From: Cyprinodon diabolis
Lineage: Eukaryota > Chordata > Actinopteri > Cyprinodontiformes > Cyprinodontidae
NCBI GenBank assembly: GCA_030533445.1
Contig: CM060072.1
Coordinates: forward strand, 16,623,267-16,687,266
DNA length: 64,000 bases
Reading direction: 5' to 3'
Shown: piece after piece, positions 58,596 to 64,000 of the stretch
Layout of the letters: each line of letters begins with the position of its first letter
Numbering within the stretch: position 1 is the stretch's first letter
Notes under the pieces: generated by a model
Database searches by the model: none
What the model was told of the DNA's origin: nothing
What the model saw: only the letters and a program-made list of their open reading frames with translations
Translations under genes and position numbers: made by a program

Positions 58596-59604
58596 CTTGA
58601 AAGGCTCACCTTTGGTCCTTTGAACAGTTTTGTTGTCACTGTGACCAAATAGTTCTATCTTTACCCCCATATAGCCAATCCCCTGAATATATTTGGCTCA
58701 TCAATATTTCTGTCAAACTTCAAAATGTTTTTTGTAGAAGTTTCTTGGTCATTGCCTACTAGGTTATTAGTAATCTAAGCTAGCTTCAACTTACTAAAAA
58801 ACACAAAAATCTGCTTAAATACAGATGGGTAAAAATAGGTCTAGGGCAAAATGTCTATTGCTGCTTGAATTTGATTGAAAGCTTGTCTTATATGCTTAAT
58901 TATCCACAGCAGAAACAGGTTTCTGGCATAATTTTAAATGTCCAAAATTGTATATGGATGTTTGACTTTTTTGGTAGAACTAGTGGAATTGCCCTGTCTT
59001 AAGGGTGGGCCTACAAGAATGTCATTTAAGAAGCTAAATAGTAGATTTGTTGAGTTTTTAGCACTGTTCTCATTGTAACATCAAATTTGTCCAGGTTCAG
59101 TCATCAAGATCTTCATTTATGGCTTGTTCTTTATCATAAGAACACGGTTTTAAAACGTACTACTATAAGTTTACAATTTTCCAAGTGAGTATACTCGCAC
59201 TGATTAATGTTATATAAATGTTGATTTTGAACTTTAAAATAACATTAATATTTTCATTTCATTGCAATGTGACCTTTTTTAATTAAACCTTGCGTGGCTG
59301 CACTTTACTCAACAGCTAATAAAGGAGTTGTAGAAAGAGCGCTTGTGTAATGTCGTGTAAAGGTTTTGTTGTTTAATTATTGTTTATCATTATATTCTGG
59401 TGATTTAGCTACAGTATTAATGACAAACTATTACTCACCTTCATTTTATAATGCCTTGTCCTAAATAATTATTTTGGTCAAAGTAAATAAAAAGCAATCG
59501 GCAACATATTACTCCAAACTGATGGTAATGTATTTAAACTTATTGCTTTTTCTTTTTGTATCTTTTTATACGATTTGAAATGTATTATTTATGGATGATT
59601 AATT

Positions 59605-59745
59605 GACTTTATTGATCTCACAGTGGAGAAATGTACTTGTTACATCGGCTCAATAGTCAAAAAGAAGAAAGTGCCAAAAGGAATAAAAGGTCCATGAGGT
59701 AACTACAGTATATACAGTGTGTCCACATATATACAGTATATAGGA
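59605..59745 (+). repeat. LINE-type 3' tail, plus orientation
   Basis: It contains ACTTTATTGATCTCACAGTG, GGCTCAATAGTCAAAAAG and GTGCCAAAAGGAATAAAAG, then TATACAGTGTGTCCACATAT. The same chain is found reverse-complemented at 24490-24625. It is likely a 5'-truncated LINE insertion. Confidence 0.5.
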
Positions 59746-60507
59746 CAGCTGAAGTATTTCTAAACAAAGTAAAAATGTGCTAAAAAGACATTTACTAGAG
59801 GACGTCTGCTATTTTGCCAATGTTGTTAATTCAAAGTAATGGAGCTTAATATTCAAAATTAGTGAGAAAGGTTTACTTGGACACGATATAGGAGCAAGAA
59901 ACATCACTTTTTTTAAGAGCTGGCCTACATGAAACTGCAATAAAAAACGAGAACCATCTTGTTTGGTGTCTAGGTGAAGTTTGAGACTTTCTCTCTTCAT
60001 CTAATATTTTCCTCATATACCTGAGCTTCTTCTCTAGTTTCGAACTGAATGTGTGCTTTATCTGCTTATATCTTTTAAAATTTTTCTTAAAGGAAAAGTC
60101 TGGTCAGCAAGGAATAACCAATGGGTCATCATAAAAAATAAAAACATTTTTTTTTTTCGACTCCTGACATCTTCTGGCAGTTTCGAGAGGACTTCACCAT
60201 TGAAATTTGTAAGAGCTATAGTTAAACTGACAATTACAATTAGCAGTTGGATGTTGTAATACATCGGGTAAAAGTGAAAAAAAATTTCACCTTTCCCATT
60301 CATGATCCACCACGGACGGGTTCATCTTTGGATTGTTAACTTGAAGAGGGAGACTTTGCCATCAAACTTCTGGCCACAGAAAAAACAGGTCATTAATCCG
60401 TTACTCTCTAGTGCACTGATCCTCATGGATAATAGCACGTTGTGGCAAACTCCAGATAAAGCACTGGGACTTGCTCAACAGCCGATATTGCACTGTGATG
60501 TCACAAA

Positions 60508-60521
60508 CCAGTAGGTGGCAG
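60508..60521 (+). promoter_or_regulatory. Candidate CTCF-binding site
   Basis: CCAGTAGGTGGCAG fits every position of the vertebrate CTCF core consensus CCASYAGRKGGCRS. It lies in a large sgcd intron outside any recognised repeat and is read on the plus strand. Occupancy cannot be judged from sequence. Confidence 0.5.
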
Positions 60522-63413
60522 TAGCGCCCTTTGACTAACATGGATGTCTCTGGTAAAGCACATTCACATTAATATACTCTTAATTAAAAACCCCTATCAT
60601 TTATTGGGGATTAATCTTGAAGAAAATCTCTTGAGATTTTAAAATGTTTTATCTTTCTGTTAATTAATCTGTGTTAATTCATCAAACATTTTTGAAAAAT
60701 GATTACGCCTACCACATTTAAATCTGTTTTTTTCAGGAAATGCCATTTTTTAAGTTTTAACTAAGAGGTAAGTTTTAACTTTTACTAAGAGGTGGAATCA
60801 TAAATTCAAATCTGAGCTTCTAGTCAGGATTCTAAAAAAAAAAAAAATTGGCTACAATGTTAAAAACTGTCCTACAGGGCGTATTAAAAAGCCTTTGCTT
60901 TTTAGGAATGAGATTTTACCTGAATTTATGAAGCTGAAAATAGATTAAATGCAAATAATATCCAGGACAGCTGGCAGGATGATGTTGAATACCTCATAAA
61001 AGTAAATATGTGGCTCAAAACTAAAACTAAGCCAGCAACATGATTCAACGTCCTCTATCATTTATTCCCCCATTTACCAGCACACTCAGCTTTTGTATTT
61101 CAGATGCAAATTAAAGAAGCCCTTGGCCACCTGTACCGCATTTGCCAAGAAGCACTCAGACGGCTTAAATGAGGCCACGTTCACAGGTAACAATAGATCT
61201 CATTGAGCACTCTTTCAATCAGCCTGTTGCGGCCAACATGGCCAGGCTCCAAACTAATACATTTTTCAACATCACTCTTTTGATACCAAAGTTTCTTCTT
61301 ATAGTTGGGGCAAAGAACCATCTTGAGCAACAACTTGCAGAGATTCTCAACTGTCTGTCGTTCTGCTGCTGATAGCTGCAGCGTCATGTAGCAACACCCT
61401 GTGATGGCTATCAGCCGAATTGGCTTTGAGATTGCTCTTCACCAGCAAACTCCTCCTCCCTCCACCCCCCTACCCTGTGCTCTGATTGAGGCCCCTCAAT
61501 GCAGTGCTGCATCATCCATCAATAGGATGAGAAAGCCGGCGAAGGTGGGAGTTTGGCAGCAAAAGTACCAAAGAATGAAAGATGAAAGAGAGGAGAGAGG
61601 GGGGTCCCGGATGGAGTCAGGATGAGATAAGACTGGGGTAAAAAAAAAAAAAAGAAAAAGAAAAGATAAACACAGAGAGAGATGAGAGTAAAAAGAAAGT
61701 GTTTTGGGATAAATGTAGGTTGGAAAGTGAATTCATATGAAAAAATTATTAGAAATAGGTGTCACTTTGGGTCAGGGAGAATAACCATTGCCTGTTCATA
61801 AGTAGACGAACCTGAAAAGCCATACAATTGTGGGCATTGCAGACCAGTAAACAGACAAAGTGAATGAAAACACTGTTTTCCTGCCTTGGTCCCAGAAGTC
61901 AACAAGCTTTGAGAGACACATTAACACATACCTGCCACTTAATGATGTACACTGATGCTATTACTGGGTTGCACTTAATTCTGCCATCAAAACTGCATTA
62001 CTTCTTCACTGAATAGATTCAACAAGGTGTGACAAGTATTTTTCTGTAGCTTTGGTCATTATCGAGACAAATGTGCATCAGATTTTACGCCTGTACATCC
62101 ATTTTTTAACCCTGTGGGGCCCTCTACATCTCAGAGGTACCTCATTGGACTGCAAAGACAGCTGGAGAACAGCACAGGCTCTCAAGATGCTTCTTATACC
62201 TTCCTTACATAAATCTATTTATATTTGCAAGTAAAATGTATATCTTTTAGGTGCTTTAATTGGGAGAAATTAGCGTTCCCATAGTGACACTGCAGGATAA
62301 GAGACAAGAGTCTCATTTGAGAGAAAGAATCTGAGCTTTCACTAATCTGTCTACCATAGAGCCAGAGTCAAAACTTTCCTTTTTGTTTAAAAATTGCAAA
62401 CATAGCTCTAAAAATGTATTTGGATGTCTATATTAACAACTAACCTTGCAACTAATCAAGAATTCTCAGACAAGCAGATTCAAACAGAAAAAAAAAACAG
62501 CATAAATCCCTGTTAGATGTCAGAAGAACGTCTTTGGTTTTAGAAAAAGAACAGCAGTGAGGTTTTTCAGAGGCACAGACTCTGCTGCCTCCGCCTGCAG
62601 CCGCCAGTTGACAGTGTCACAAAGGCTGATAGATTTCCTATTAACTCCATCTTATTCTGGGATGGATGCCACGGCCCTTGGAGGCTAACACCAGCGCAAC
62701 ATCAAGGTCTTCAGACCAACGGTGATTGAAGGGTAATGGTACAGGCCTGCAGGCTTGGGGCAGTGCATAAGACAACAGCGAAGAGACTAAACATAAGCTG
62801 AAAGATGGAATGAGAATGGAAGTAAGGGTAAGGGTTAGGTTTGCAATTAAGTGCTGAAAAAATGAAAAATACTAAACTTACTTTAGATTTTTAGGCTTGT
62901 ACAGGATTATATTTTAGTCCCTTTATTTAGGAAATAAATATTATTAGTACAAGACTTTTCTCCTAAAGAAAATTTATTTCATTTCTGCATTTACATTGGA
63001 ATATTAAACTAGTAATTCCTTAAAGTTGGGATTCCACACCCCAAATGAAAATCCAATATGGCTGCCTTGCAGGGATTAAAACCCTACAGAAACAAAATGA
63101 TGGCAGATGTAGAAAATGACAAAAACTGATTAGATTCACCTCTGAATATTTATATCTCAACAGCCTTTCAACCTACTATACTGCTAGTTTAAGCATGTTG
63201 TTAGACTAATTTAAAGCACAAAACTTAATCTAAATATATCTTTAGTTTTTAATGTTAATAACAACCAGCTTTTAAAGCATATCAGATGGTCCCATTGGTT
63301 CATTTGTTATAGGTATACGCTTTATATTCTAATGGAATTCCATAGTCAGAGTCGATGTTTACAAGTAAATTGTACAGAAAGTTGTTGAGTCATACATGGA
63401 ATGTTACGTGCCC

Positions 63414-63909
63414 AAGTGTGACCAGATCACAAAAAAAATGTGGGACAACTAGGATGCTCTTGAGGGAAAATGTGGGAGAGAAGCAGTAGATTTTAGCTGT
63501 GTGGTTCTTTTGTGACTTGGTTTTGGAGATTTGATTTACAGCGTGATCCCCTCATATAAAATTAAAGAATAACTTTAGCAAACTTCACAAAAAGCTTTCT
63601 GAGGATCACCCAGGCATAAACCATTCCAAAATCATTGTTGTGGCTGGTTTTACATTTTATCTTTCAAAATACCTGTTCTGGTTCTGGTTCATGTGCAGCT
63701 TGGTCAAGAATTAGGGCGCTGGCTCTGCTCTGTGACAATGACTACAGCTGTGTTGTCCTTGCATGTAGGAAAAGCTTTTGTGATGAGTAAAAAAAATAAA
63801 TCTAATTTCACCCAGCCAAATGGGGGAAATGGCTCTAATTTGTGGGACTGCGGGACTTGAGTGAAAAATGTTGGACTGTTCTGCAAAAATTGGGGCATAT
63901 GATCACACT
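63414..63909. repeat. Possible inverted-repeat element near window end
   Basis: The left end AAGTGTGACCAGATCAC and the reverse complement of the right end, AGTGTGATCATATGCCCC, are alike. Both are followed by an A/T-rich stretch and a TGTGGGAC or TGCAGAAC module. The body has no coding sequence and no target duplication is clear. Confidence 0.3.
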
Positions 63910-64000
63910 ATCCTGTCCACATGACATTTCTGCTTTATCCATTTCTGTCTGGCCAGAAAACCTACCTTGCCTCAACCCCAATGATTTAACGTTTCTCAGA

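Larger units (their letters stand above)
45904..64000 (-). other. sgcd intron upstream of exon A, at least 18.1 kb
   Basis: No exon for the membrane anchor (a GIYGWRKRCLY-type motif) is seen up to the window end, so this is one intron on the minus strand. It contains LINE, LTR, MITE and hAT relics listed separately. Intervals with nothing recognised are 45904-48100, 51551-53490, 54700-57070, 58604-59600, 59750-60500 and 60530-63410. A minus-strand frame at 47129-47449 has a PLKSSVWKHY stretch that might be a BED-finger relic but is too weak to call. Confidence 0.75.

Overview
This looks like nuclear DNA of a teleost fish. The evidence is a vertebrate gene cut into small exons by very large introns, and introns packed with fish-type mobile DNA: Tc1-like elements, hAT elements, a Harbinger-like element, Rex3/RTE-like and L2/Rex1-like LINE pieces, a Penelope-like remnant and solo LTRs. 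Nothing looks prokaryotic: no operons, no dense ORFs, no rRNA or tRNA genes seen. I cannot name the species from sequence alone.

The only host gene I can support runs on the minus strand. Three consecutive internal coding exons, at 45802-45903, 34565-34652 and 26109-26228, have canonical splice sites and compatible phases (0/0, 0/1, 1/1). Read in that order they encode part of the extracellular region of a sarcoglycan, closest to delta-sarcoglycan (sgcd) among the delta/gamma/zeta group. The first exons (N-terminus and membrane anchor) should lie beyond 64000 and the last ones before position 1. The window is therefore mainly four introns of one gene: 26 kb or more, 8.3 kb, 11.1 kb and 18 kb or more.

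Region by region. 1-5000: a Penelope-like GIY-YIG remnant flanked by inverted copies of a terminal segment, then microsatellites. 8357-13652: two adjacent nests of transposons. The first is a Harbinger-like element split by a hAT-like element, which itself holds a 532-bp inverted-repeat element with an integrase-type helix-turn-helix coding relic. The second is a hAT element with a BED-finger relic, split by a Tc1-like element with an uninterrupted 343-residue DD34E transposase. 15.3-20.3 kb: a Tc1 relic and MITEs. 22.2-24.6 kb: a hAT-like MITE, a TA microsatellite, a second nearly intact Tc1-like element (one early frameshift) and a LINE tail. 26-46 kb: the three exons, LTRs, a complete hAT-type insertion with perfect 8-bp target duplication, LINE fragments, an unassigned 688-bp terminal-inverted-repeat element and several perfect hairpins. 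48-64 kb: LINE reverse-transcriptase fragments, a MITE, a hAT element split by a solo LTR and a sequence matching the CTCF core motif.

Most long ORFs in the window are antisense or low-complexity shadows. The most useful observations are the dated nesting order, the open Tc1 transposase, the integrase-like relic inside palindromic ends, and the sgcd exon assignment.
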